Shown: piece by piece, positions 25,008 through 36,400 of the stretch
How the letters are laid out: every line of letters begins with the position of its first letter
How positions within the stretch are numbered: the first letter of the stretch is position 1
Origin: Cylicocyclus nassatus
Lineage: Eukaryota; Nematoda; Chromadorea; Rhabditida; Strongylidae
Assembly (NCBI GenBank): GCA_958299035.1
Contig: CATQJL010000316.1
Span: forward strand, 19,383,676 to 19,447,675
DNA: 64,000 bases
Reading direction: 5' to 3'
Notes under the pieces: generated by a model
Seen by the model: only the letters and a program-made list of their open reading frames with translations
Told to the model about the DNA's origin: nothing
Databases searched by the model: none
Made by a program: the position numbers and the translations under genes

Positions 25008-26387
25008 ATACTGCGCAAGTTCCTAAATTTGTCTGCTCTTTTCGCGTATCTTTTGGACAACTTACCTGCTCCGTTTTGTAATTTGAAATCATTAGAGATA
25101 GTGCTCTTAGAGCATGCTTAAACTAGGCCCTTATCTGTATTGATCGCCGAACTGTGAGCATACGAACTCACGTCTTCATGAAAATCGTTCAAAATTTCAA
25201 GATCGCATATTTTGGCCAAATATCACCGCGAATGGTCACAGGTCACTCTGATTGCAGATATTATGTTTAGTACATATGTAGATCGATAATCTTGATACAG
25301 CATACTTGCTTACCCCCTATGTCAACTCTTGCACCTATAGATCAAAGTTTGCAAAAAATCGGTAGAGTCGCTAAAGGTAACTGTATTTGAAAACTACATT
25401 GTATTCGTAATCAGCACCCTTACCTAGTTATAACAATTCCCAGCCCGGTAGCTCAAGTGTGCAAAAGATCGATAAATCAATGGTGACGAAATGTAGTCTA
25501 CGAGACCAGCTCTCCCCCTAAGTTGTGTGCAAGGTTTGGTCTGTATTGGCACATACCATTTGATTCAACTGGCTTGGCTTCGGCAAAGGCGGGATTCGTG
25601 ACCTAATTAAGGCTAGGCAATGATCAGAGAGCACTCGCGCGAGAGAGACGCGGGTGCGTCGCGGGCGCGAGCGGCCTTAGTTAGATCACAAAACCCGCCC
25701 TGATGGTGCCAAGCCAGTTGAATCACAGGTTACGCACAGACACACAGACACATGCCAAACAGACATTCACTTGAGTTTAAGAAATAAATAATAACAATAA
25801 CAGTTGGAATTCTAAGGTTTGTCAATCTCATCATAAGATCGTAGGCATCTCCTTGCAACCGTTCATCACTAGGTGGACATAAAAGCGTGGGTCATTCACT
25901 ATTTGCAGTTGTAAAGCCGATCAATTTGCTACTCTAAATGCTCTTGAATCTTTGCGTGCGCACATTGCTGCCTGAGTGCATTTTCATTGTGTTTCATACA
26001 CCATGACAGTATAAAAACATGATTTCCATCAAAGTGCATGGTATAGTTGGTTACAGATAATATACATTTCAAATTCGCCTCTCGCAAAAGAGTCGAATTC
26101 CTCTCAGCTCTGAGGATTGCGCCAGACTGCGCGGCGTACGCCGCTTGTGTCGCTATGATGAAATATACCGAACGTACGCTGCGTACTTCGCGTATGCAGC
26201 GCAGTCTGGCTCAACCCTGAGATCCTTGCACTCCAGAAGGGTACAGTCTGTGCCAATCTCAATCAAGACAAAATTGGCACGGTGGAGGCCCTAATCACGC
26301 GGGTTTTGCGCCACTCTACTAGCTTGTCCAATCCTTCAATCTCTTCGCTTTTCGACAGTGCCCATGTGCAACGCTAAACCATACTGC
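25008..26387 (+). repeat. Palindrome complex, left copy (unit U)
   Basis: This segment recurs inverted twice. 25374-26387 matches 27445-28458 (I saw no mismatch), and 25008-25905 matches 26553-27451 (a few substitutions and one indel). It contains an R1-type repeat, a Helitron-like core, a CACAGACACA microsatellite and a small GC-cored TIR element (25561-25728, ends GATTCAACTGGCTTGGC). Confidence 0.85.
25561..25728. mobile_element. Small TIR element with GC-rich core (first of three copies)
   Basis: Ends GATTCAACTGGCTTGGC and GCCAAGCCAGTTGAATC form a 17-bp inverted repeat. The core is rich in CGCG (GCGCGAGAGAGACGCGGG). Inverted copies lie at about 26732-26898 and 28111-28275 as parts of the palindrome complex. 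Confidence 0.6.
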
Positions 26388-26552
26388 TGCGAGCGCACAA
26401 GCTTACGCCAACGGTTCAGCCTGACCTCTGTTGGGACAGACGTTTTGTGAAGACGACTCTGAACTCCTCTTAAAGTCGGTGAAAGAAAAAAACTTGGTGG
26501 ATAAGGTGAACACAAGTAAAATAGCAAAATTGACCAGCCTTAGAACTTGGAA

Positions 26553-27451
26553 CAAATAGTGAATGACCCACGCTTTTATCTCCACCTAGTGATGAACGGT
26601 TGCAAGGAGATGCCTACGATCTTATGATGAGATTGACAAACTTTAGAATTCCAACTGTTATTGTTATTATTTATTTCTTAAACTCAAGTGAATGTCTGTT
26701 TGGCATGTGTCTGTGTGTCTGTGCGTAACCTGTGATTCAACTGGCTTGGTACCATCAGGGCGGGGTTTTGTGATCTAACTAAGGCCGCTCGCGCCCGCGA
26801 CGCACCTGCGTCTCTCTCGCGCGAGTGCTCTCTGATCATTGCCTAGCCTTAATTAGGTCACGAATCCCGCCTTTGCCGAAGCCAAGCCAGTTGAATCAAA
26901 TGGTATGTGCCAATACAGACCAAACCTTGCACACAACTTAGGGGGAGAGCTGGTCTCGTAGACTACATTTCGTCACCATTGATTTATCGATCTTTTGCAC
27001 ACTTGAGCTACCGGGCTGGGAATTGGTATAACTAGGTAAGGGTGCTGATTACGAATACAATGTAGTTTTCAAATACAGTTACCTTTAGCGACTCTACCGA
27101 TTTTTTGCAAACTTTGATCTATAGGTGCAAGAGTTGACATAGGGGGTAAGCAAGTATGCTGTATCAAGATTATCGATCTACATATGTACTAAACATAATA
27201 TCTGCAATCAGAGTGACCTGTGACCATTCGCGGTGATATTTGGCCAAAATATGCGATCTTGAAATTTTGAACGATTTTCATGAAGACGTGAGTTCGTATG
27301 CTCACAGTTCGGCGATCAATACAGATAAGGGCCTAGTTTAAGCATGCTCTAAGAGCACTATCTCTAATGATTTCAAATTACAAAACGGAGCAGGTAAGTT
27401 GTCCAAAAGATACGCGAAAAGAGCAGACAAATTTAGGAACTTGCGCAGTAT
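26553..27451 (-). repeat. Palindrome complex, diverged inverted copy of 25008-25905
   Basis: Inverted copy with scattered substitutions (for example GGTACC for GGCACC, and TATCTCC for TATGTCC) and one indel in a C/G run. Past 26553 the homology continues only in a strongly diverged form, so this copy is probably older than the identical arms. Confidence 0.8.
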
Positions 27452-28458
27452 GGTTTAGCGTTGCACATGGGCACTGTCGAAAAGCGAAGAGATTGAAGGA
27501 TTGGACAAGCTAGTAGAGTGGCGCAAAACCCGCGTGATTAGGGCCTCCACCGTGCCAATTTTGTCTTGATTGAGATTGGCACAGACTGTACCCTTCTGGA
27601 GTGCAAGGATCTCAGGGTTGAGCCAGACTGCGCTGCATACGCGAAGTACGCAGCGTACGTTCGGTATATTTCATCATAGCGACACAAGCGGCGTACGCCG
27701 CGCAGTCTGGCGCAATCCTCAGAGCTGAGAGGAATTCGACTCTTTTGCGAGAGGCGAATTTGAAATGTATATTATCTGTAACCAACTATACCATGCACTT
27801 TGATGGAAATCATGTTTTTATACTGTCATGGTGTATGAAACACAATGAAAATGCACTCAGGCAGCAATGTGCGCACGCAAAGATTCAAGAGCATTTAGAG
27901 TAGCAAATTGATCGGCTTTACAACTGCAAATAGTGAATGACCCACGCTTTTATGTCCACCTAGTGATGAACGGTTGCAAGGAGATGCCTACGATCTTATG
28001 ATGAGATTGACAAACCTTAGAATTCCAACTGTTATTGTTATTATTTATTTCTTAAACTCAAGTGAATGTCTGTTTGGCATGTGTCTGTGTGTCTGTGCGT
28101 AACCTGTGATTCAACTGGCTTGGCACCATCAGGGCGGGTTTTGTGATCTAACTAAGGCCGCTCGCGCCCGCGACGCACCCGCGTCTCTCTCGCGCGAGTG
28201 CTCTCTGATCATTGCCTAGCCTTAATTAGGTCACGAATCCCGCCTTTGCCGAAGCCAAGCCAGTTGAATCAAATGGTATGTGCCAATACAGACCAAACCT
28301 TGCACACAACTTAGGGGGAGAGCTGGTCTCGTAGACTACATTTCGTCACCATTGATTTATCGATCTTTTGCACACTTGAGCTACCGGGCTGGGAATTGTT
28401 ATAACTAGGTAAGGGTGCTGATTACGAATACAATGTAGTTTTCAAATACAGTTACCTT
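27445..28458 (-). repeat. Palindrome complex, identical inverted copy of 25374-26387
   Basis: No mismatch was seen by eye. At its inner edge it shares the 7-base ATACTGC with both 25008-25014 and 26381-26387. At its outer edge it shares AAGGTAA with 25374-25380 and 21260-21266. Confidence 0.85.
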
Positions 28459-29904
28459 GAAGAACCACGTTCGTAAATACGGGTTGCTCACTTTTTGTAA
28501 GATTTACAACGCTAGAGGTTAACCATAACCTGTGCTTTGTATATACGAAGTGCTTTCTAAGATAATTCCCTCAAGTGTAAGATTCAGCCTCAAAATCCAC
28601 TAATGAATGTATTAGGTCATTCCGAAAGTAATTTCGCTTTTTCCAAGTGTGCGCTACATCTGAAGGAACAAAGCTTTCTGAGAGACCTTGGTAGCATTCG
28701 ATGCAGAAATTCATCCTCTTTCTAGTGCTTATAAAATCTATACAGCACAGCCAATGAGCTCTCTGAAAATCCAAAGATTCTGCGGCGGACGCTTTTTGCT
28801 ATGGTCAACTTCAGCTATTTTTCAAAATCTTTGTATGAATCCTCTGAAGAAGCCCAAGTAGCGAATGGATAGAGCAAACCCTGTAGGATACAAAACAGTT
28901 TTTCAATCCTTTTCATAGCTCGTCATATTTTTTTAATAGAATTTTAACTGATGCTACCAATTTCCATTCTTGGTGAACTTAAACCCATTAGAACATCAAG
29001 CGGTAAACAGCTCGGCTGTGATTCGATGCAGCTTGTTCTCCTCTTTCTAATGGGTGCTTTTAGTTTCCGATTCGTTCAGCGTTCGGGAATAAAATCATCA
29101 TTACTCATGCTTTTGAACACCCCCAAGCCTGTACCCGAAAAACTCGAAATTTGATATTTCGAATACATATACTCTTATTCGCTTTGTAAAACCAATATCA
29201 AGTCGTATATCATTTTGGAAGTTTCAAATTCAAAGATTTATTGGTGTTTGATGCGAATGTGGCTGACGTAAGCCTGAAAAAACCGGTGGTTTTGGTAAAA
29301 AATTTCTTAAAAAATTACGGCGAGCTATCCTATGAGGTCTTCTCTTTCTAATCGTTACTTTAGCTCCTTCTGAGGATTAATATGAAAGTTTTAAAAAATT
29401 GTGAAACTTGACCATCTCAAAAAGCTTGGGTCGCAGATTTTGGCAATTTTCCGAAAGCTCATTGAGTATGCTGCAACGATTTCATTACTTTTAGAAAGAA
29501 AATGAAATGCTGCATCGAATGCTACCAAGACATCCTAAAAATCTTTGTTCCATCACATGTGGCTTCCGTTTGAAAAAAGCGAAATCACTTTCGGAATGAC
29601 CTAGTATTATATTATTATATTCCAGTTAAAATTCTGTAAAAAAAAATATGACGAGCTATGGAAAGGATTGAAAAATTGTTTTGTATCCTACAGGGTTTGC
29701 TCTATCCATTCGCTACTTGTTCAGAGGATTCATACAAAGATTTTGAAAAATAGCTGAAGTTGACCATAGCAAAAAGCATCCGCCGCAGAATCTTTGGATT
29801 TTCAGAGAGCTCATTGGCTGTGCTGTATAGATTTTATAAGCACTAGAAAGAGGATGAATTTCTGCATCGAATGCTACCGAGATCTCTCAGAAAGCTTTGT
29901 TCGT
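28452..29904 (-). repeat. Inverted copy of 19815-21266 (arm A), ending at the gap
   Basis: Coordinates pair as x and 49718-x, shifting by one beyond a single-base indel. It carries the complete F1 foldback copy in the opposite orientation and runs directly into the N gap. Its left junction skips the 4114 bp between 21260 and 25374, which contain the last two exons found for the DUF1647-like gene. Confidence 0.88.
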
Positions 29905-30404
29905 NNNNNNNNNNNNNNNNNNNNNNNNNNNNNNNNNNNNNNNNNNNNNNNNNNNNNNNNNNNNNNNNNNNNNNNNNNNNNNNNNNNNNNNNNNNNNNNN
30001 NNNNNNNNNNNNNNNNNNNNNNNNNNNNNNNNNNNNNNNNNNNNNNNNNNNNNNNNNNNNNNNNNNNNNNNNNNNNNNNNNNNNNNNNNNNNNNNNNNNN
30101 NNNNNNNNNNNNNNNNNNNNNNNNNNNNNNNNNNNNNNNNNNNNNNNNNNNNNNNNNNNNNNNNNNNNNNNNNNNNNNNNNNNNNNNNNNNNNNNNNNNN
30201 NNNNNNNNNNNNNNNNNNNNNNNNNNNNNNNNNNNNNNNNNNNNNNNNNNNNNNNNNNNNNNNNNNNNNNNNNNNNNNNNNNNNNNNNNNNNNNNNNNNN
30301 NNNNNNNNNNNNNNNNNNNNNNNNNNNNNNNNNNNNNNNNNNNNNNNNNNNNNNNNNNNNNNNNNNNNNNNNNNNNNNNNNNNNNNNNNNNNNNNNNNNN
30401 NNNN
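29905..30404. other. Assembly gap of exactly 500 N
   Basis: Unknown bases. ORFs spanning the gap are meaningless. Confidence 1.
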
Positions 30405-30430
30405 AAGCAGTGGTATCAACGCAGAGTACT
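30405..30430 (+). other. SMART cDNA primer/adapter sequence left in the assembly
   Basis: The first bases after the gap read AAGCAGTGGTATCAACGC and continue AGAGTACT. This is the well-known SMART/template-switch PCR primer, not nematode DNA. Its position at a contig edge indicates an untrimmed read end or a contig built or scaffolded with cDNA. Confidence 0.95.
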
Positions 30431-30604
30431 AGTCAAATACAAGCTTTCATCACATTTTTATCTAGATTAGACCTAAACTAATGATGCACTATCGTTGCGG
30501 TTAGACTATAAATGTCTGCTTTCTATTCTATTGTATGGAACGCCAAGAGCGTATAGAATAAGTAAATAAATAAATAAAAATAAAGGATTTGATTAGCGCA
30601 TTGT
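30431..30604 (+). repeat. Probable tail of a non-LTR element, with TAAA repeats
   Basis: Ends in (TAAA)n at about 30560-30590, as many jockey/CR1-like elements do. Because it directly follows an adapter, it may be a cDNA end rather than genomic sequence in place. Confidence 0.35.
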
Positions 30605-30905
30605 ACAAGCGCTCACGGAGGAATTTTGACGAGATATGCGATCTTTACATTTTGGGCAAAATTCATGAGGACGTGTTTTCGTAGGCTCTTAACTCGGCGA
30701 ATTTCACAGACTGGAGCCGAGTAATGCACCATTCGATAGCGCGGTTCCTAGTAGTTTTGACTTAGAAAAGCAAGCAGGCAAGGTTTCTGACAGATACACG
30801 AGAAGTGCGGCCAAAGTTACGCACTTCCGTGATGCAGTTACAGTCACCTCACCGTATCTCTCCAAAAAGACCCTGTAATCCTCAAAGACCACGATTTTCG
30901 TAAAG
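30605..30905 (+). repeat. Dispersed repeat R1, copy 2
   Basis: Reverse complement, diverged, of 1-320. Followed after about 150 bp by repeat R2, whereas at the left end of the window R1 and R2 occur in a different relative orientation. Confidence 0.7.
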
Positions 30906-31057
30906 AGCGTGTTCGAAAACCTCTATAAGCGAAGTTTCCTTGCAATTCAGGATCATCAACATTTCAAAATCCATCGGCGAGCTTCTGGAGCGGAAAACGA
31001 GAAAAAATAAAATAACCCGAACATCTCGGAAAACTTGCTCATAAGGGTTATCCGACC

Positions 31058-31930
31058 TGCTGATTTCGAAACTCACATCTGCTTAGCAAGATAGCTTCGT
31101 ATCCTGCGGCTATGGCGAGTAGAATTTGGGACGACAAGATTTTTCCACTATTCACCAGCTCTTCTATTTCCTTTGAAAAGAAACCTGCGACTACTATTTA
31201 GCACATCATAATCTACAGAAAAAGTGCTATCGAAAGATCTTTGCTGAAATGTGCTCGGGACAATGCTCGCTGCATTACACCTTCGCGAAAAGACGTCCTC
31301 AGAAAAATTCAAGAATATTGAAATCGAAATATCAAGGACATGCTGTATATAGAAAGATTCGCCTTGATGAGCTGAGCAAGGCGCTGCTTTCGGATTCAAA
31401 ATATACTTATTCCCAAGGAAGTTATGGCGAGTAGAATTTAAAAACGCATGATTTTTCCAAAATTCACCAACTCTTCTATCTCCTTTGGAAAGAAGTCTGA
31501 GCCTATTTTTAGCGCACAATAATCTACAAGAACAGTATTATCGAATAGTTCTCAGCAAAGTCTTCTATGTTGGGTAGGCGTTGCTTCACATACTCGCGAA
31601 AAGACCTCCGCAGAACAAATTGAAAAAAAAAACTGGAAACGGAATATCGAAGACATCGTACTCCCACTTCCAGTATATCAGAGGATTCTTCGCGCCAAGC
31701 TGAATCGAATGGTGACTTTGGATTCAGAATTCATCCACTCTGAAGCGAGATATGGCCACGCGACGCTGATGTATGGACATGTCCATACATGTATGGACAT
31801 GTACGGACATGTACGGACATGTCCATACATGTATGGACATGTCCGTACATGTATGGACATGTCCGTACATGTCCATACATGTCCATACATTCGCGTCTTT
31901 TTTTTCAAAAAATGTGAGCGGTATTGTATC
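31058..31930 (+). repeat. Dispersed repeat R2, copy 2
   Basis: Direct relative of 340-1100, including the GGCGAGTAGAATTTGGGACG tract and the terminal ACATGT array followed by ATTCGCGTC and AAAAAATGTGAGCGGTATTG. Confidence 0.8.
31771..31890. repeat. Twelve-unit 10-bp ACATGT array
   Basis: Twelve consecutive 10-bp units, each an ACATGT palindrome followed by four bases. The four-base spacers are CCAT, ATGG, ACGG or CCGT, which form two complementary pairs, so each spacer is one of two sequences in either orientation. The array is open in several frames on both strands, which explains His/Cys/Met-rich ORFs that are not genes. Confidence 0.95.
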
Positions 31931-32109
31931 TACAATGCATTTTCTAAACATGTGCCTTTCAAATACATATAGATCAACCGCATCGAAGCTGCCCAGCTCA
32001 TATAAGAAAACTTCTTGCACAGAAAGAACGCTTATTTTATTTTCTAATAGACCCCTTGTCGAACTCGATGTACAAAAAAGTATGTGAAGATATTGAATAA
32101 CTTAAGAGG

Positions 32110-33060
32110 ATTTTTAGCAAACAAGAACATAGATTGGCGAAAAGATGCTCATCGAGATTCTTTTTTCAATTTATAAATCAAAAACGCAAACCAAACGTCA
32201 TCTATCTTGCATAACTGATCAAGCAGGAAATACTTATATCACTGATAGCGAGAAAGCACGAGCGTTAGGACAATTGTTTTATTCCTTCGACGATCGAAGT
32301 ACGAAATCGGGCTTCTCTTTATCCACTTCTCCTTCTTACCGTCACTGCCTATCGACCGTCTATTTCAGTCCCTTTAGAATTCGGAAGATTCTGATTAGAC
32401 TAAAAAACTCTTTAACGCGTATGAAAGTATCCCACAAGTCATTTTCAAAAAATGCGCTTCGTCACTCTGTAAGCCCCTTGCACATATTTTTGATATATCA
32501 ATGGTGTTGGGAAAGCTGCCGCAAGTCTGGAAGGAGGCATTAATGACAGCTATATCTAAGGTTTCCAATGTTCCCTCCTCTCAGAATTTCAGCCTATCAG
32601 TCTAACACTTACACCAGTAAAAGTGATGGAGAACGTTTTGCGTGACAAAATGCTTACATGGTTCGGAAATTCAACATGATATCTCCTATCAACACGGATT
32701 TACGATTCATCAACTACCACCAACGTTGCTGATTCTATTTTTGACTAGAGTTTTGCCCTTAATAAAGGAAAATCTATCGATGTCATTTACATAGATTTAT
32801 CTAAAGCATTTGACAAAGTAAATCATCGATTGCTATTGCTTAAACTCGAGCAATTTGGTGAGAATGGAAACCTTTTGAAAAGGCTAAGATCATATCTACA
32901 CAATAGATATATGACGTTCGAGTAGAAGACCATTCCTCTGATTGACATACCTGTACGAGTGGCGTACCTCAAGGTGCAGTTCTTTCTCCATTGTTTTTTC
33001 TGATATACATAGTCTTTGAAGAATTGTCCAGTCGTGCAGGAAACCAAAGTTTTTCCATGC
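32110..33060 (+). pseudogene. Decayed non-LTR retrotransposon reverse transcriptase
   Basis: Pieces of a jockey/CR1-like polymerase in order but in shifting frames. An N-terminal stretch contains SDSEKARALGQLF-like sequence (32145-32543). Then follow LPQVWKEALMTAISK (about 32505-32550), DVIYIDLSKAFDKVNHRLL (about 32776-32835, carrying the YxDxxKAFD motif with its first catalytic Asp) and SGVPQGAVLSPLFFLIYI (about 32955-33010). Stops and frameshifts separate them. I could not find the YADD box. It is a dead fragment. Confidence 0.85.
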
Positions 33061-33441
33061 CTCTATTTCTTCGCTAGAATTCGACATCGAAAATGATATT
33101 TTTGTGCATCTACCACCTAGCGTGAAATTTTCAAACAAAGCTTACATAAAAGCAATAATAGAAAGGTAACCGAAGTCCTGGTTTGATCTACTTCGAATTT
33201 GGAATCTATGCGTATACTTCACAAGCTAAATCGGGATATGTGTAGAATTAAGGCGATACTTTTAGTGTGAATGATTTATGATAACTTTGAGTGGATCGAC
33301 GTCCACTCAAGTTTATTAAATCAAAAACCAAAAAATGCCGACCGTAATTATTGTAAAATTTGACCGTCATCATTGTAAGATAAGCAACGAGAAAGATTTA
33401 TTTTACTAATCAATAAGCTATTATACTAACAACCATCTCCA
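33061..33441. other. Intergenic, 3' flank of mlt-10-like gene A
   Basis: AT-rich, no exon seen. A short inverted pair (TGAGTGGATCGACGTCCACTCA) at about 33288-33309 forms a hairpin just downstream of the gene. Confidence 0.4.
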
Positions 33442-36400
33442 TTAGGAAAGAAGCGATGGAGAAAGCACACTTGTCATGAGGTAACTTTTCGATAATATCG
33501 ATGGAGAAAGAATATTGGGAGACAATATAATCCCGCCGAGCGTCATTGGAGACAAGATATCCGGACATACGACAATCGGGCTGAGTATGACTGGCGAAAG
33601 CACGTATGGATTTATGACATTTGGAGATAGCACATAGGGAGAAAAAACGAAAGGAGCCATAGCCAATGGAGATAGTACATATGGAGTAAGCACATAAGGC
33701 GAGAGGATGAAAGGTAATGGAAATGCTGGTGACAAGACCCATGGCGAAAACAATGAGGGATTCAAAATCAGTGGTGCGAAAATATTAGGAGAAAGTATTA
33801 CGGGGCCTAATATGCTGATACCGTATACGGGAGCAAATTGATAAGGACTGAGCACTGTTGGCCTCAAGGTGGTGATGAAATTAATTTGATTGGCTTGCCT
33901 TTTCCTGCGTCGTCGCTGAAATCAGAAAGGTTTTTATGTTTAAGAAGATCCCTGCAACTTACACTCAAACCAGCCAGTTCTCCAATAGATCGCCAAAGCA
34001 TCTCTTCACGCTTATGTTTGGGCAACTTTTTATAGCTTTCCATTTGTTCAAGAACCTCTGGTTCGCTCACATCTAGAAAACCAATATTACCAAACGGACA
34101 GCACTTTTAAAGACCATAGATTACTCACTTTGTTTTTCGTGTAACTTGTCGATTTGTTTAGGGTTCATAAACGTGAATCCTCTCTTGTCTAACTCAGAAC
34201 TTTGCCGTAAAGAAAGCGAAGATTGCAGTTGCTCGAATGCTTTTCCTATCTTGAAAAATGAGGATAAAAGCATGAAGCGGAAGAATTTTGCTCCATTTTA
34301 CAGGTGATGATCTCTAGAGCAAATAGCTTTGCCCCACTTTAAGGGCAGAAATCACTCGAATGATTCCATTTTTGGGTCAGACTGCTACTTTGATAACTTA
34401 TACCTCACAAATCTAAACTGATCTTGTTCTAGCTTGGTAGTTTAGAACAACAAGCAGCGGCGCAGCCATTAATTTTCTTATGGGTTATTGCTGTTCATTC
34501 CAGCCATACCGAAGCTAATGAAATGTGCTGAAAAGTAGTACTATCAAAATCCCAAAACCGGAATTATTTCACTTTTCAAGTATAAGTGGTCATGATAGGT
34601 TGTTACTGGAACACTCTTATCTAGAAACCATGAAGTACCTAAGATATGCTGAGACTACAAAAGAGCAACATAACAAATCGTTGGCTTTCACACACTTTGA
34701 ATTTGGAACCACTAACATTTCCCCGCCCAGATTACTTCTTTGCTTATAGTGAATGAATACTCTGAGGTGCTCAAAGAAAAAAAAATGAATTTGATGAGGA
34801 GCAAAACAGAAAAGAAAAAACGCTACAATAATTCGACAATTGATTGTAGACTGTTTTTGTATCTAAAACCAAGATCTTTTTGTTGGATCTTTGCCTTGTT
34901 TCCAAGTTTCTTTCTATTTATACCGATTTTTTAGAGGTCGTCGAGTTTTCATTTGACAGGGGACCCGTCATACTTGCCGAAAAAAGCCCGAAAAACCCAA
35001 AAAAGCCCGAAGAAGGTCGAAAAAGCCCGAAAAAGCCCAAAAAGGCCCGAAAGAGCCGAAACACAAGTATGACGGGTCCCTAAAACTTTTTAAAGGGACA
35101 ACTAACCTCGAGAAATTATCGTAATATACTTTGATGAAAGCGGGTACTTACTATAAATAGTGAAAAAATCATCGAAAGGTAGATTTTACCTTAAGACATT
35201 AATGAAGAATGGGGGCCTCAAGAGGGGGCGAGGTGGGAGAAGAGGTGTGGATGCATTTGCTTGTTTGAGATTTGCGTGAAATTGATCAGCCTTTCAAAGA
35301 AATATTCTAATGGCCAAATCAAATTATGAAATTTTTTCTAGTAAATGAACCTGCATGATCTTCATTGCTTTTTGCCCAAAAGTAATGTTCAGCGCCGTTC
35401 CCCCTGCCATACCCTGCTAGCATTTTGAAAGAAGGCAAACTCTGTAACTCACATTTTCGTTCACAGAGAGAAGGGTGTCATCGAGGCCCAAGTTGTTCAA
35501 TACCTAAAGTAGCTGAAAACACATCCTGTAGCAGCATAAAGTGTTCTAAATGCCCACAGAACAGTCATGAACTTGCCTTCATTGCTTTATCCACTGTGTC
35601 GCGAGCTCCTGACACCTCCATTATCATCTCTAGCAAGCGCTCGCGGTCTTTATCGTTCATACCAGCTGACTCCAACATCTGCAACGTCTTTGTTTAGACT
35701 GACCTTCCATTTCGAGAAATTTTCTACCTTTGGAACTGGCAAAATCTGCTGTTCTGTGTCATCCTTATAGAACGGAAATATCGAAGGTGAAAGGAAGCCT
35801 TTGGTACTAGTTCTGTCCGGAAGGAGAGGGGCGAATCGAGGGCTTAGAACACGCGCATTCTTTGCTCCATTGAATGATTTTACTATATCAAACGCACTTT
35901 GCAGGAAAGGAGGTAGGTTGACCTGTAACACTTGTATCAAAGAATAATTCACAGATCTTACTAAACTTTGCAGAAAATGTGAAGATATAACCCGCAAATT
36001 CTGCTATAAAAACTCTTAGAAGCTACAGCGGAGTAGATTTGCCGCTTAATATAGTGTACAGAAGGTGAAATTCGGTGAAATCTGCTTGTGATTAAATATC
36101 CACCCCAGCATTGCCGTCATTTGGCGCGCGCAGTTGGCAGGAGTCACAGTCAAAGCTATTTGTTGACGCGCATTTACCGCATTTCACCTTCTGTGCAAGC
36201 ACACCACATTAAGCGGAAAATCTACTCGACTGTAGCTTTCCACCATTTCGATAATCCGGACTCCACAACTTCACGATCTAATTGTTAGATCAGCTTGATC
36301 GATGCTGCATTTCAGTAACAGCTCTCGCTGCGTGCGTTGAAAAGTGCGTAAGTTCTTTTTTCCGATATTTTTTTGTCAAGAAAATTAACCAAAATTTCAA

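Noticed and set aside
29794..30481. Long ORFs of 181-212 codons around 29.8-30.5 kb
   Set aside because: They are almost entirely translated N from the assembly gap.
31678..32087. His/Cys/Met-rich ORFs on both strands that look like zinc-binding proteins
   Set aside because: They are translations of the 10-bp ACATGT array, which is open in several frames because of its composition.
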